Under the pieces are notes generated by a model that saw nothing but the letters and a program-made list of their open reading frames with translations, ran no database searches and had not been told where the DNA came from. From Halorientalis litorea (GTDB taxonomy: Archaea > Halobacteriota > Halobacteria > Halobacteriales > Haloarculaceae), in assembly GCF_023028225.1 (NCBI RefSeq), contig NZ_CP095482.1:2108001-2172000 (forward strand): a stretch of 64,000 nucleotides of DNA, written 5' to 3'. Position 1 is the first letter of the stretch. Each line of letters starts with the position of its first letter. The translations under genes and the position numbers were made by a program. Positions 18,487-26,401 of this stretch are shown piece after piece.

Positions 18487-20277
18487 TCAGGGGAGTCCGA
18501 CGCCGCGCTCCTCCGAGTCGGCGACGGAATCCACTGCGGCGGTCACGAACACGAAGCGGGTACCGCCCTCGTAGCCGTCGTCGAGTTCGACGGTCCAGCC
18601 GTGGGATTCGGCCATGGTGCGGACGATGGAGAGGCCGAGGCCGGTGCCCGCCCTCGTGGTGGTGTAGCCGTACTCGAAGACATCGTCTCGGTGATTCTCG
18701 GGGATGCCGGGGCCGTCGTCGGTGACGGTGAAGCCGTCGGGGGTGGGAGTGACCTCGACGGTCACCCCCGCCGGTTGGTAGTCGCTGTGGCTGTCGGGGC
18801 CGCTCTCGGCTGTCGAGCCGTGCTCGACGCTATTGCGAAAGAGGTTCTCGAAGATGCTCAGTAGCTTGCTCCGCTCGGCTCGGAGGGCGCAGTCGTCGGT
18901 GACGGTGAGGGTGGCGTCGCCGGTGTCGACGGTGCGCCACGCCTCACGGGCGACGGCCGCGAGCGAGAGTTCCTGGGTATCTTCGACGGTTTTGCCCTCG
19001 CGGGCGATGGTGAGGATGTCGTCGATGATGTCCTGCATTCGGTCGGCGGCCCTGTCGACTTCCGTGATGGCGTCGCGGAGCTGTGCCTCGGTCTCGTCGT
19101 CGAGGTCGGCGTCGCCGAGTCGGCGGTCCATCAGTTCGAGTTGGCCGGTAGCGACGTTGATGGGGTTGCGCAGGTCGTGGGAGATGGTCGAGGCCACCTG
19201 GTCGAGGCGGTCGTTCTGCTTTTCGAGTTGCCATCGGGACTGCTCGACTGCCGTCACGTCGCGCAACAGTATCGACAGCCACTCGCCGTCGTCACCACGC
19301 TTCCGGACGGTCGAGACAGTGACCGAGAAGTGGTGGTCTTGGCCGTCGACGGGGAGCGTGACGCGCTGTGTGTCAGCCAACTGGTCGGGGTCGACGACAT
19401 CGGCCAGTGCCGGACAGGTCGCCTCGAAGGAGTCGCCGATGTCGTCGCTCACCTCTGGCCAGATGCGGGTGGCGGCGACGTTGTAGTCGACCACTCGTCG
19501 GTCGCCGTCAAGGACGAGGACGGGGTCCCAGAGGTTCTCGACCACGTCGCTGCGGGCGATTGGCTGGATGTGCAGCAGGTCGAAACGGAACAGTGCGACC
19601 CCGGTAAACAGGACGAACACGACGGTCGTGTACGGGACGTGATTGAGGTCCTCGGCCGGGAACACGCCGAGTACGCTGACGACTGGGCCGAGTGAGACCG
19701 CGAGCGCGCCGAGGAGCAACAGGACGAGCTGGCCCGTCGCGCGGCGGGAGGTGGAGAGCAGGAACACGAGTAGCCGGTAGTACGTGTACAGCGAGACGGC
19801 GTACGCGGCTATGGACAGGGCCGCGAGGCCCAGCCCGGGTTCGTACGCGAGATACAGTATCGGTCCCTCGACCAGTCGCTGGTTGACTGCCCAGAGGTCG
19901 GTGACGAGTCCGAGCGCGAACAGGACGGGGTATCCCGCGGTCATAACCACCAGCGCGGTGGCGAGGAGCGGGTGGCGGTGGAAATCGGCACCGGTGTACC
20001 GGCCGGCGAAGACGGTGAACGTGGCGAACGAGCAGAACGCGAAGAACCCCGCGAGCGACGCGAACGCCGCTTGGAACGCGACCGTCTCGCCGAGCAACTG
20101 GATGCTGAAAAACAGCGTGTGGAGGGTGCCCATGGCCAAGGTGACGACGAACCACCTCGTCCCGCGCTGGTCCCGGAATTTGCGGGAAATCCACAGCGCG
20201 AGTACTGCCTGTAGAACTGTCGACAGTGGTGGGAGGCCGTAGTACGCCGCCGCTACGAGGTCCGGCCCGGGTCCCAT
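18487..20277 (-). CDS. Membrane histidine kinase: 7TM-PAS-HisKA-HATPase (copy 1)
   Basis: This 596-residue sensor kinase has about seven membrane helices (residues 1-230, the archaeal histKA 7TM type). A PAS domain (about 240-340), a HisKA helix pair with phospho-acceptor His367 (ISHDLRNP) and the HATPase domain with N, G1 (DDGPGIP) and G2 (GTGLGLSIV) boxes follow. No response regulator is adjacent, which is common in haloarchaea. It is a close paralogue of the kinase at 20926-22719: the two share an 83-base identical run over the H-box and a 69-base identical run over the G2 region. TAATTA lies about 25 bases upstream of the ATG. Confidence 0.9.
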   Translation of the reverse strand: MGPGPDLVAAAYYGLPPLSTVLQAVLALWISRKFRDQRGTRWFVVTLAMGTLHTLFFSIQLLGETVAFQAAFASLAGFFAFCSFATFTVFAGRYTGADFHRHPLLATALVVMTAGYPVLFALGLVTDLWAVNQRLVEGPILYLAYEPGLGLAALSIAAYAVSLYTYYRLLVFLLSTSRRATGQLVLLLLGALAVSLGPVVSVLGVFPAEDLNHVPYTTVVFVLFTGVALFRFDLLHIQPIARSDVVENLWDPVLVLDGDRRVVDYNVAATRIWPEVSDDIGDSFEATCPALADVVDPDQLADTQRVTLPVDGQDHHFSVTVSTVRKRGDDGEWLSILLRDVTAVEQSRWQLEKQNDRLDQVASTISHDLRNPINVATGQLELMDRRLGDADLDDETEAQLRDAITEVDRAADRMQDIIDDILTIAREGKTVEDTQELSLAAVAREAWRTVDTGDATLTVTDDCALRAERSKLLSIFENLFRNSVEHGSTAESGPDSHSDYQPAGVTVEVTPTPDGFTVTDDGPGIPENHRDDVFEYGYTTTRAGTGLGLSIVRTMAESHGWTVELDDGYEGGTRFVFVTAAVDSVADSEERGVGLP

Positions 20278-20334
20278 ACTACGTTCTACGGACGGCTGCT
20301 TAATTACCTGTCCGGGCTTTCACACCTCGAAAGA

Positions 20335-20883
20335 CTACTCGAACCGCTCGGCGGCCGACTCGAAGCCGAGTTCGTCTTGTTCCCGGGCGCGCCGCCCCTC
20401 CTGTTCGGCGATGGCGTCGGGGTCCGGCGTGGCGTCGTCGTCGATTCGAGCCCACGAGTCGTGGACCTTCGAGTGGCACCAGCGGCAGAGATACACCGTG
20501 ATTTCGTGGCTCGGGTCGCCCTCGCCCGCCCGCGAGTCGTCGCTGTACGACAGGTGGTGTTCCTCCAGCAGGGGTCGCTCGTCGGAGTGGGCCATCCGCC
20601 GCTCGGTCAGGCCACAGCGGGTACACTCACGGTCACGGTTACGACAGCGAAAGTGCGGGCAGTCGGTCCAGTTCCACGGGCCGTCGGCGGTGTCCGTATC
20701 CGGGTCACCGGCCACCGGACACCGGAACGCCTCGGCACTCCGGGCGTCGGCGAAGGCGGGGTCCTCCTCGCCGCGCTCGACCGCGAACCGACACCGCCCG
20801 TCGTCGGTGAGGTGGTCGCACCGGTCGACGAACGCGTAGGGGTCGTCCACCCCGACGGAGGTTCCCGACGGCGTCTTCTCCAT
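20335..20883 (-). CDS. Cys/His-rich HNH-like zinc protein (possibly DUF7097)
   Basis: This 182-residue protein has many paired cysteines (CDHL..C, CPHFRC, CTRCG) and then a segment EEHHLSYSD ... VYLCRWCHSKVHD, which has the layout of an HNH-endonuclease beta-beta-alpha metal finger. I believe it is the haloarchaeal DUF7097 family, but this is from memory. Nuclease activity is not established; it could be a purely structural zinc domain. It sits between the two duplicated histidine kinases in the same direction. Confidence 0.7.
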   Translation of the reverse strand: MEKTPSGTSVGVDDPYAFVDRCDHLTDDGRCRFAVERGEEDPAFADARSAEAFRCPVAGDPDTDTADGPWNWTDCPHFRCRNRDRECTRCGLTERRMAHSDERPLLEEHHLSYSDDSRAGEGDPSHEITVYLCRWCHSKVHDSWARIDDDATPDPDAIAEQEGRRAREQDELGFESAAERFE

Positions 20884-20925
20884 ACAGTCTGCTCGGTCGC
20901 TCGCTACTTCAACGTCGTGGCACGC

Positions 20926-22719
20926 TCACGGGGCGGCCGACTCGTCCCGGGCGTCGGCGGACCTCGATTCTCCGCTGGTGTCGAACACGAAGCGAGTGCC
21001 GTCGTGGGAGTCGTCGAGTTCGACGGTCCAGCCGTGGGATTCGGCCATGGTGCGGACGATGGAGAGGCCGAGGCCGGTACCTTGGTCGGTTGTCGTGTAG
21101 CCGTACTCGAAGACGTTCTCGTGGTGACTCTCGGGGATGCCGGGGCCGTCGTCGGTGACGAAGAACCCGTCGGGAGTCGGACCGACTTCGACGGTCACCT
21201 CCGCGGGGCCGTGGTCGACACTGTCGTCAGACCGCCCCGAGTTCTGACTGCCTGTCGAGCCGTGCTCGACGCTGTTGCGAAAGAGGTTCTCGAAGATACG
21301 CAGCAGTTTGCTCCGCTCGGCTCGGAGGGTCCGGTCGCCGGTGATGGTGAGCGCGGCGTCGCCGGTGCCGACGTTGCCCCAGGCCTCACGGGCGACCGCC
21401 ACCAGCGAGAGCCGCTCGGTGTCCTCGACGGTTTTGCCCTCGCGGGCGATGGTCAACACGTCGTCGATTATCTCCTCCATCCGCTCGTGTGTCTCGCGAG
21501 TCTTGGCGAGTTTGTCGGCGGCGTCGGCGACCCGCTCCGGTGGAATGCCGTCGTCGTCTATCATCGTTCGCAGGAGTTCGGTGTTCCCGTCGGCGACGTT
21601 GATGGGGTTGCGCAGGTCGTGGGAGATGGTCGAGGCCACCTGGTCGAGGCGGTCGTTCTGCTTTTCGAGTTGCCACCGGGACCGCTCTAACTCCGTCACG
21701 TCCCGGAGCAACACCGAGTACCAACCGACCCCGTTGGTCGCCTGCTCGGTCCGTGAGACGGTGACCGAGAAGTGCCGGTCCGACCCGTCGACCGAGAGGA
21801 CGACTTGCGCGCTGGTACTCGCTTCTCCGTCCGGGAGCGTGAGGCGTTCGGCGAGGGTAGGACAGACCGTCTCGAAGGGGTCTCCGACGTGGGTCTCCAG
21901 TCCCGACCAGATGCGGCTACTCGCACGGTTGAAGTCGACGACCCGCGAGTCGCCGTCGAGAACGAGGACGGGGTCACGGAGGTCACCGATGACGGTGTTG
22001 CGTGCGACGGGTCGCACGTCCAGCAGGCTGAACCGAAAGAGACCGACCGTGGCAAGCGTGACGAACGGGAGTGCTCCGTACCCGGCGTGTCCGATGCCGT
22101 CGGCGGGGAACACGCCAGCCACGCCGAGCAGTTCTGCGACCGGGATGGAGAGGCCAGCCAGCACGACAGCGGTGATGCGAACGTCCGATTGGTTGGGCGT
22201 CGAGAGCAGATACCGAACCAGCACGAAGAACGCGTAGCCGTTGACGGCGGCGACGAGTGCGACGACGGCGGCGTACGCCGGGCCGAAGACGCCGAACGTG
22301 TGCGGGAACGGCGTCGACGCTTGGACCCATCCCGTGTACAGCAGCCCGTGGAATCCGTTCGTGACCGCCAAGACGGGGAAACTGACCGACGCTAAAGCCG
22401 CGAGAGCCCGAAACCAGCGGCGGCGGTGAAGCTGTGTGCCCGTGTACCGACTGAGGAACAGGGACCACACGACCAGCGAGAGGATACCGAACGTCCGAGC
22501 GAGGACTGCCAACTGGCGTTGCCGTGTCGGGTCCGTCGCGAGGACGTAGCCGGCCAGTGCCAGCATCCAGACGCCACCCACGAGGAGCGTCGCCGTGTAC
22601 CACTTCGCGCCCCGAGCGTCCCAGAACCGCGACCGTATCCAGTACAGAACGACCGACCCGACGAGGACGGTGAGTATCGGAAGCCCTGCGTATACGAATT
22701 CGACGGGGCCACCGAGCAT
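20926..22719 (-). CDS. Membrane histidine kinase: 7TM-PAS-HisKA-HATPase (copy 2)
   Basis: This 597-residue paralogue of the kinase at 18487-20277 has the same architecture and phospho-acceptor His367 at the same residue number. The ATG at 22719 (MLGGPVEFVYAG) makes the two proteins almost equal in length and starts directly before the first membrane helix; the 26 codons further upstream are rejected. The membrane and PAS parts have diverged much more than the H-box and ATPase parts, so the copies probably sense different signals but may share downstream partners. Confidence 0.9.
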   Translation of the reverse strand: MLGGPVEFVYAGLPILTVLVGSVVLYWIRSRFWDARGAKWYTATLLVGGVWMLALAGYVLATDPTRQRQLAVLARTFGILSLVVWSLFLSRYTGTQLHRRRWFRALAALASVSFPVLAVTNGFHGLLYTGWVQASTPFPHTFGVFGPAYAAVVALVAAVNGYAFFVLVRYLLSTPNQSDVRITAVVLAGLSIPVAELLGVAGVFPADGIGHAGYGALPFVTLATVGLFRFSLLDVRPVARNTVIGDLRDPVLVLDGDSRVVDFNRASSRIWSGLETHVGDPFETVCPTLAERLTLPDGEASTSAQVVLSVDGSDRHFSVTVSRTEQATNGVGWYSVLLRDVTELERSRWQLEKQNDRLDQVASTISHDLRNPINVADGNTELLRTMIDDDGIPPERVADAADKLAKTRETHERMEEIIDDVLTIAREGKTVEDTERLSLVAVAREAWGNVGTGDAALTITGDRTLRAERSKLLRIFENLFRNSVEHGSTGSQNSGRSDDSVDHGPAEVTVEVGPTPDGFFVTDDGPGIPESHHENVFEYGYTTTDQGTGLGLSIVRTMAESHGWTVELDDSHDGTRFVFDTSGESRSADARDESAAP

Positions 22720-22831
22720 GCTAGTTTCGTCTCTGTCTGCCGGTAGATAACTCTTCAGGCCAAATCGACTCGAAACAACCGGACGGCACGAGACCAAAGG
22801 AGTTTAGCGGTCGCTGAGCCTGCCGAACAGT

Positions 22832-23179
22832 ATGCGTATCGTTCACGACCCGGACGGCGAGCAGCGGACGCTGGCGACGACTGTCGACACGGCGGACTCC
22901 GTCCGGCAGAAAGTCGTCGGTCTGATGGGTCGGTCGTCGCTCCCCGAGGACTACGCACTCGTGTTCCCGTTCGACGACGCCAGCCGCAGAGTCATCCACA
23001 CCCTGTTCGTCCGCACTCCCATCGACGTGGTGTGGCTCGACGGCGACCGCGTCGTCCACGTCAAGACGCTCTCGCCGTGGACGGGTCTCGGGATGGCGAG
23101 TGCCGACACCGTCGTCGAGTTCCCCGCCGGAACCGCCGCCGACGTGGCAGTCGGTGACGACATCGTCGTCGAGGCGTAA
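22832..23179 (+). CDS. DUF192 protein
   Basis: This 115-residue DUF192 protein is a small beta-barrel family, with the typical segments VGLMGRSSLPEDYALVFPF and VHTLFVRTPIDVVWLDG. Its function is unknown; in bacteria related proteins are exported, but no signal peptide is visible here. TTTAGC lies about 27 bases upstream of the ATG, supporting a leaderless start. It is divergent from histidine kinase copy 2. Confidence 0.85.
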   Translation: MRIVHDPDGEQRTLATTVDTADSVRQKVVGLMGRSSLPEDYALVFPFDDASRRVIHTLFVRTPIDVVWLDGDRVVHVKTLSPWTGLGMASADTVVEFPAGTAADVAVGDDIVVEA

Positions 23180-23209
23180 GGGTCCGTTCGATGGCACGAA
23201 CCCAACGGA

Positions 23210-23242
23210 TTAATAAAGGGTCCACACCGAAGTGGGTGTACA
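23210..23242 (+). promoter_or_regulatory. Promoter of the leuA leader with operator-like repeat
   Basis: TTAATAAA (23210-23217) is a good haloarchaeal TATA box and would start transcription close to 23243, the ATG of the first leader ORF. Between them lies ACACC-N6-GGTGT (23224-23239), a small inverted repeat that could bind a repressor. This spacing argues against the GTG at 23232 as the protein start. Confidence 0.6.
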
Positions 23243-23320
23243 ATGTCGGAACACAACCCGACGGAGGATAGAGGAAGTCGCCGCAAGGCGGCTGGGCGCG
23301 AAATTCTCGGTTCGTACTGA
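23243..23320 (+). CDS. 25-residue leader ORF upstream of leuA
   Basis: This 25-codon ORF starts at an ATG placed about 30 bases after the TATA box, so it would be the first codon of a leaderless mRNA. It is basic in the middle (RGSRRKAAGR) and ends ILGSY. Its stop TGA overlaps the ATG of a second micro-ORF (23320-23340, MEAEST) as TGATG, and that one's stop overlaps the GTG start of leuA as GTGA. A small stem GCCGC-aag-GCGGC (23280-23292) lies inside. The chain suggests translational coupling or attenuation. The peptide is unknown to me. Confidence 0.5.
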   Translation: MSEHNPTEDRGSRRKAAGREILGSY

Positions 23321-23336
23321 TGGAAGCGGAGAGCAC

Positions 23337-24878
23337 GTGACAGCGAACCGCTTCTTCGGTGGCCATCCCGAGACCCGCGCGCTCTCGGAGGTCGACCGCG
23401 TACAGTTCCTGGATACGACCCTACGCGACGGCGAGCAAGCCCCGGGTGTGTCGCTCACGCCCGAGGAGAAGGCCCGCATCGCACAAGGACTCGACAGGGC
23501 CGATATCGACTTCATCGAGGCTGGCAGTGCCTGTACCGGCCCCGGCGAACGCGAGACGATACAGCGCGTGACCGACCTCGATTTGGACGCCACGGTGACG
23601 AGTTTCTGCCGTGGCATCAAAAACGACATCGACCTCGCGCTGGACTGCGGCGTCGACGGCATCGACCTCGTCGTCCCGGCCAGCGACCGCCACGTCGAGG
23701 GGAAGGTCGGCACCGACCACGACGCGAACGTCGCCAACACGGTGGAACTCGTCGAGTACGCCAAAGACCACGGCCTCTGGGTCGAGGTCATCGGCGAGGA
23801 CGGCTCCCGGGCGGACGTGGACTACCTCGTCGAGGTGCTCGGCGGGGCCATCGACTCCGGGGCGGACCGCATCTGCTACGCCGACACCGTCGGCCACGCG
23901 ACGCCCGACGAGACGCTCGAACGGGTCGCCGCGCTCGCGGAGCTGGGGCCGACCAGTACCCACACACACGACGACCTCGGACTGGCCGTGACGAACGCCC
24001 TCGTCAGCATCGCCGCCGGGGCCGACTTCGTCCACGGCACTATCAACGGCATCGGCGAGCGTGCGGGCAACGTCGCCCTCGAAGAGGTCGCCATCGCCCT
24101 CTCACACGGCTACGACGTGCCGTCGATGGACCTCACCGAGGTGTACGACCTCGCGCAACTCATCGCCAAGTTCACCGGTATCCCGCTGGCCCCGAACAAG
24201 GCCGTCGTGGGCGAGAACGCCTTCACCCACGAGTCGGGCATCCACACCGACGGGACGCTCAAAGACGACGCGATGTACGAGCCGTACCCGCCGGAGACGG
24301 TGGGGCGTGAACGCCGCCTCGCGCTCGGGAAACACGCTGGCCGCGCCGGCGTCGAGGCGACCCTCGCGGAGCGCGACATCGAAGTCGACGACGACCACCT
24401 CGACGACATCGTGGCCCGCGTCAAGGAACTCGGCGACCGGGGCAAGCGCGTCACCGACGCCGACCTGCTCGCCATCGCCGAGGACGTGCGCGGCACCGAC
24501 CGGGACCGCCGCGTCGAACTGCTCGACCTGACGGCCGTCAGCGGCGTCTCCCCACCCACGGCGAGCGTCCGCCTGTCCGTCGACGACGAAGTCCGCGAAC
24601 AGGCGGCGACCGGGAGCGGCCCCGTCGACGCCGCGATGAACGCCGCCGAGGTGGCACTGAGCCACAGCGCGGACGCCGCGCTCGAATCCTACCACGTCGA
24701 CGCCATCACCGAAGGCACCGACGCCATCGTCACCGTCGAGGTGGAGATGTCCCGCGGCGACGACCACGTCACCGTCACCGCGAGCGACTCGGACATTACC
24801 CGCGCGTCCGTGACCGCGATGGTCGACGCGATGGACCGACTGGTCGCCGACGACGACGAGCAGGTCATCGCCGACTAA
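23337..24878 (+). CDS. leuA: 2-isopropylmalate synthase / citramalate synthase family (LeuA)
   Basis: This 513-residue protein has the HMGL-like TIM barrel (LDTTLRDGEQAPG near residue 23; HTHDDLGLAVTNA and NGIGERAGN for metal and substrate binding) and a C-terminal LeuA regulatory domain (about 385-505). It condenses acetyl-CoA with 2-oxoisovalerate (leucine) or pyruvate (citramalate, isoleucine); the two are hard to separate by eye. I chose GTG 23337, which gives VTANRFFGGH before the barrel and follows the leader ORFs. In the haloarchaea I know, ilvB follows this gene; here its TAA stop is the first triplet of a palindromic element (24876-24932). Confidence 0.85.
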   Translation: MTANRFFGGHPETRALSEVDRVQFLDTTLRDGEQAPGVSLTPEEKARIAQGLDRADIDFIEAGSACTGPGERETIQRVTDLDLDATVTSFCRGIKNDIDLALDCGVDGIDLVVPASDRHVEGKVGTDHDANVANTVELVEYAKDHGLWVEVIGEDGSRADVDYLVEVLGGAIDSGADRICYADTVGHATPDETLERVAALAELGPTSTHTHDDLGLAVTNALVSIAAGADFVHGTINGIGERAGNVALEEVAIALSHGYDVPSMDLTEVYDLAQLIAKFTGIPLAPNKAVVGENAFTHESGIHTDGTLKDDAMYEPYPPETVGRERRLALGKHAGRAGVEATLAERDIEVDDDHLDDIVARVKELGDRGKRVTDADLLAIAEDVRGTDRDRRVELLDLTAVSGVSPPTASVRLSVDDEVREQAATGSGPVDAAMNAAEVALSHSADAALESYHVDAITEGTDAIVTVEVEMSRGDDHVTVTASDSDITRASVTAMVDAMDRLVADDDEQVIAD

Positions 24879-24932
24879 ATTTTACGTCGTCGGGTGCCAC
24901 GCTTCGCGCGGCACCGCTCCTCGCAAAATTTA
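24876..24932. repeat. Nested palindromic element E1 at the leuA stop
   Basis: The outer arms TAAATTTT (24876-24883) and AAAATTTA (24925-24932) enclose a strong hairpin GGTGCC (24893-24898) / GGCACC (24910-24915), which itself contains CGC-ttc-GCG. The left flank TTTTACGTCGTCGGGT and the right flank CCTCGCAAAA recur almost unchanged in the larger element at 32712-32820 (TTTTTCGTCGTCGGGT and CCTCGAAAAA). Both begin at or right after a GACTAA gene end. E1 supplies the leuA stop codon and lies between convergent genes, so a 3'-end or terminator role is plausible. Confidence 0.7.
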
Positions 24933-25133
24933 GTATAACAGGGTGTCGTACAACGGTTCCCATACCTGTTAGCACCGCCCCGAATCGGTCAATTCAGGAT
25001 ACCCACATACCAGCCCGACACTCAAAAATACCATAATATTGTTACGAATCACGTGCGAGACTTAGAGCCAGCAGATGAAGCAGTGATTCAGCAACCAAGC
25101 GGAAGGACATCACCCTAACGGAGCGGTTCGAAA
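24933..25133. other. A+T-richer intergenic stretch with no gene
   Basis: I see no convincing gene here. Base composition is visibly less G+C-rich than the neighbours (for example CAAAAATACCATAATATTG near 25023). It looks like degenerate, probably acquired DNA running into the DUF3592 gene. Confidence 0.45.
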
Positions 25134-25577
25134 TTAAGAAGCGACGGATTTGTAGACTGGTCTTCCGATCAGGAATAGGCCTAAGATGCCGAATATAAGT
25201 GGTAGAGGGCTACTCTTTTTCTCAAGATACGATTTCGAGGGCGAGCCTTGCACGACATAGGCCGTGGTTGTCTCCCCGACATTGTACTGGTCAATTCTGT
25301 CTTCCGCGGCAGTCCTTGTGTCGGACGCTTTTGTTCCGATTCCCGGTCTGATGTTGTCGGAAGTGTATTGGGTTCCGTTGTACGTGTAGCTGTAAGTGAC
25401 GTGGGGTGTGTACCTGTCCCCTCTTTTTGAGGAATCCATGGTGACTTCTTTGCTCTCTACCGTGGCTTCAATCTGCACCCCGGACGAGAGGCTTTGTTGC
25501 TGAGAGTATGCCATGTATCCAGCAACTCCGAGCAGCACAATCCCCAGTACTATACTTATCAGAGACAGCTTCGACAT
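25134..25577 (-). CDS. DUF3592 membrane protein
   Basis: This 147-residue protein has an N-terminal membrane helix (about 5-25), an extracellular beta domain (about 35-115, with the DUF3592-type HVTYSYTYNGTQYTSDNI) and a C-terminal helix (about 125-140). Many members are small envelope proteins of unknown role, scattered by transfer. Codon use is clearly less G+C-rich than in neighbouring genes, and it is Ser/Thr/Lys-rich rather than strongly acidic. This suggests recent acquisition together with the flanking A+T-rich DNA. Confidence 0.75.
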   Translation of the reverse strand: MSKLSLISIVLGIVLLGVAGYMAYSQQQSLSSGVQIEATVESKEVTMDSSKRGDRYTPHVTYSYTYNGTQYTSDNIRPGIGTKASDTRTAAEDRIDQYNVGETTTAYVVQGSPSKSYLEKKSSPLPLIFGILGLFLIGRPVYKSVAS

Positions 25578-25840
25578 ATTCGTGATTGTTTAGACTACTG
25601 AATGTTAGTTTCGACGTATTTCTCACTGCGAAACACATGCAGGAGCAGTTTGACGGGTGATTCGCTACTGAACCTGTGAAACCAATCCCTTGCGAAGTGT
25701 TCTATGACACCCTCTAGTATAAAAATACCGTCACGCTCGGTCGTTGGCCTCGCGTGACGTGAACCGGCGCGCGCCGGATGCTCGTGGTCCCGCACCGTGA
25801 CGCTGGCCGCGACTGCACCCGAACAGCGGCCGCGCCTCCG
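25578..25840. other. Intergenic region with palindrome related to the 32.7-kb array
   Basis: No gene is supported. TATAAAAATAC (25716-25726) is TATA-like in either direction. At 25759-25784 the sequence GTGAACCG..CGGATGCTCG with the perfect palindrome CCGGCGCGCGCCGG (25764-25777) repeats the last module of the hairpin array at 32860-32892. This marks a partial copy of the same repeat family. Confidence 0.55.
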
Positions 25841-26311
25841 TCACTCCTCGACCGCTTTCGATTCTTCTTCGACGTCGATGGTGATTGTCACCGGTTCGTC
25901 GGCAGTATCGGCCGCCGCCTTGGACTCCAGTTCCGAAACGAGGAGGTCGACGTTACGTTTGTTCGTCTTCCAGACGGCGTCGAACAGAGTGCCGACGAAC
26001 GGGAGCGACCCGCCCGCCACGTCGACGGCGATGTTCCCGAGCATTCGGACGACGGTGGTGAACGGTACGCCGAGGTAGGCCGACTCCGCGACGATGTACA
26101 GCGAGAGGCCGCCGCTCAGCACGTCGCCGACGACGGGCACCGCGCTCAACAGCGGGTCGAGGCCGACACGGAACTCCGTGCCCGGCACGCGGATGCTCTC
26201 GTCGAGGATGTAGGCGACCGTCCGCAGTCGTTCGAGTGCCGCGTCGTCGACGCTCTCCGGCACGTCGCCGTCGAACGCCTCGTCGAGTCGTGCGTCGAGG
26301 TCGGCGGTCAT
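25841..26311 (-). CDS. DUF4112 protein
   Basis: This 156-residue DUF4112 protein has a soluble N-terminus, a block beginning LDESIRVPGTEFRVGLDPLLSAVPVVGD (about residues 36-63), two hydrophobic segments (about 61-110) and an acidic tail (DEPVTITIDVEEESKAVEE). The family is widespread and of unknown function, probably membrane-associated. The ATG at 26311 (MTADLDARLDEAF) is preferred over the 49-codon extension, which overlaps the divergent coaD promoter and gene. Confidence 0.82.
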   Translation of the reverse strand: MTADLDARLDEAFDGDVPESVDDAALERLRTVAYILDESIRVPGTEFRVGLDPLLSAVPVVGDVLSGGLSLYIVAESAYLGVPFTTVVRMLGNIAVDVAGGSLPFVGTLFDAVWKTNKRNVDLLVSELESKAAADTADEPVTITIDVEEESKAVEE

Positions 26312-26401
26312 GGTGCCCGGGCTTCGCTCCCGCGACTGAAAAGGTCGGTGCCGACCGCCGGAGCCGTCGGCGTTGAAGTACCCGGCGGGCAAAGCGGGAG
26401 T

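Noticed and set aside
20377-21690. 437-codon plus-strand open frame opposite the zinc protein and kinase copy 2
   Set aside because: It is antisense to two genes with clear motifs and has low-complexity Val/Gly/Asp content typical of shadow frames.
23232-23336. Upstream GTG start of leuA at 23232
   Set aside because: It lies upstream of the transcription start predicted from the TATA box at 23210-23217, and the extra 35 residues show no family similarity.
25595-25795. 66-codon minus-strand ORF with GTG start
   Set aside because: A TATA-like run sits inside it, composition is mixed, and no protein family is recognisable. It includes the palindrome at 25764, so it is probably non-coding.
25778-26401. 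N-terminal extension of coaD by about 208 codons
   Set aside because: The extension is antisense to the DUF4112 gene, and the nucleotidyltransferase motif follows the ATG at 26402 at the normal distance.
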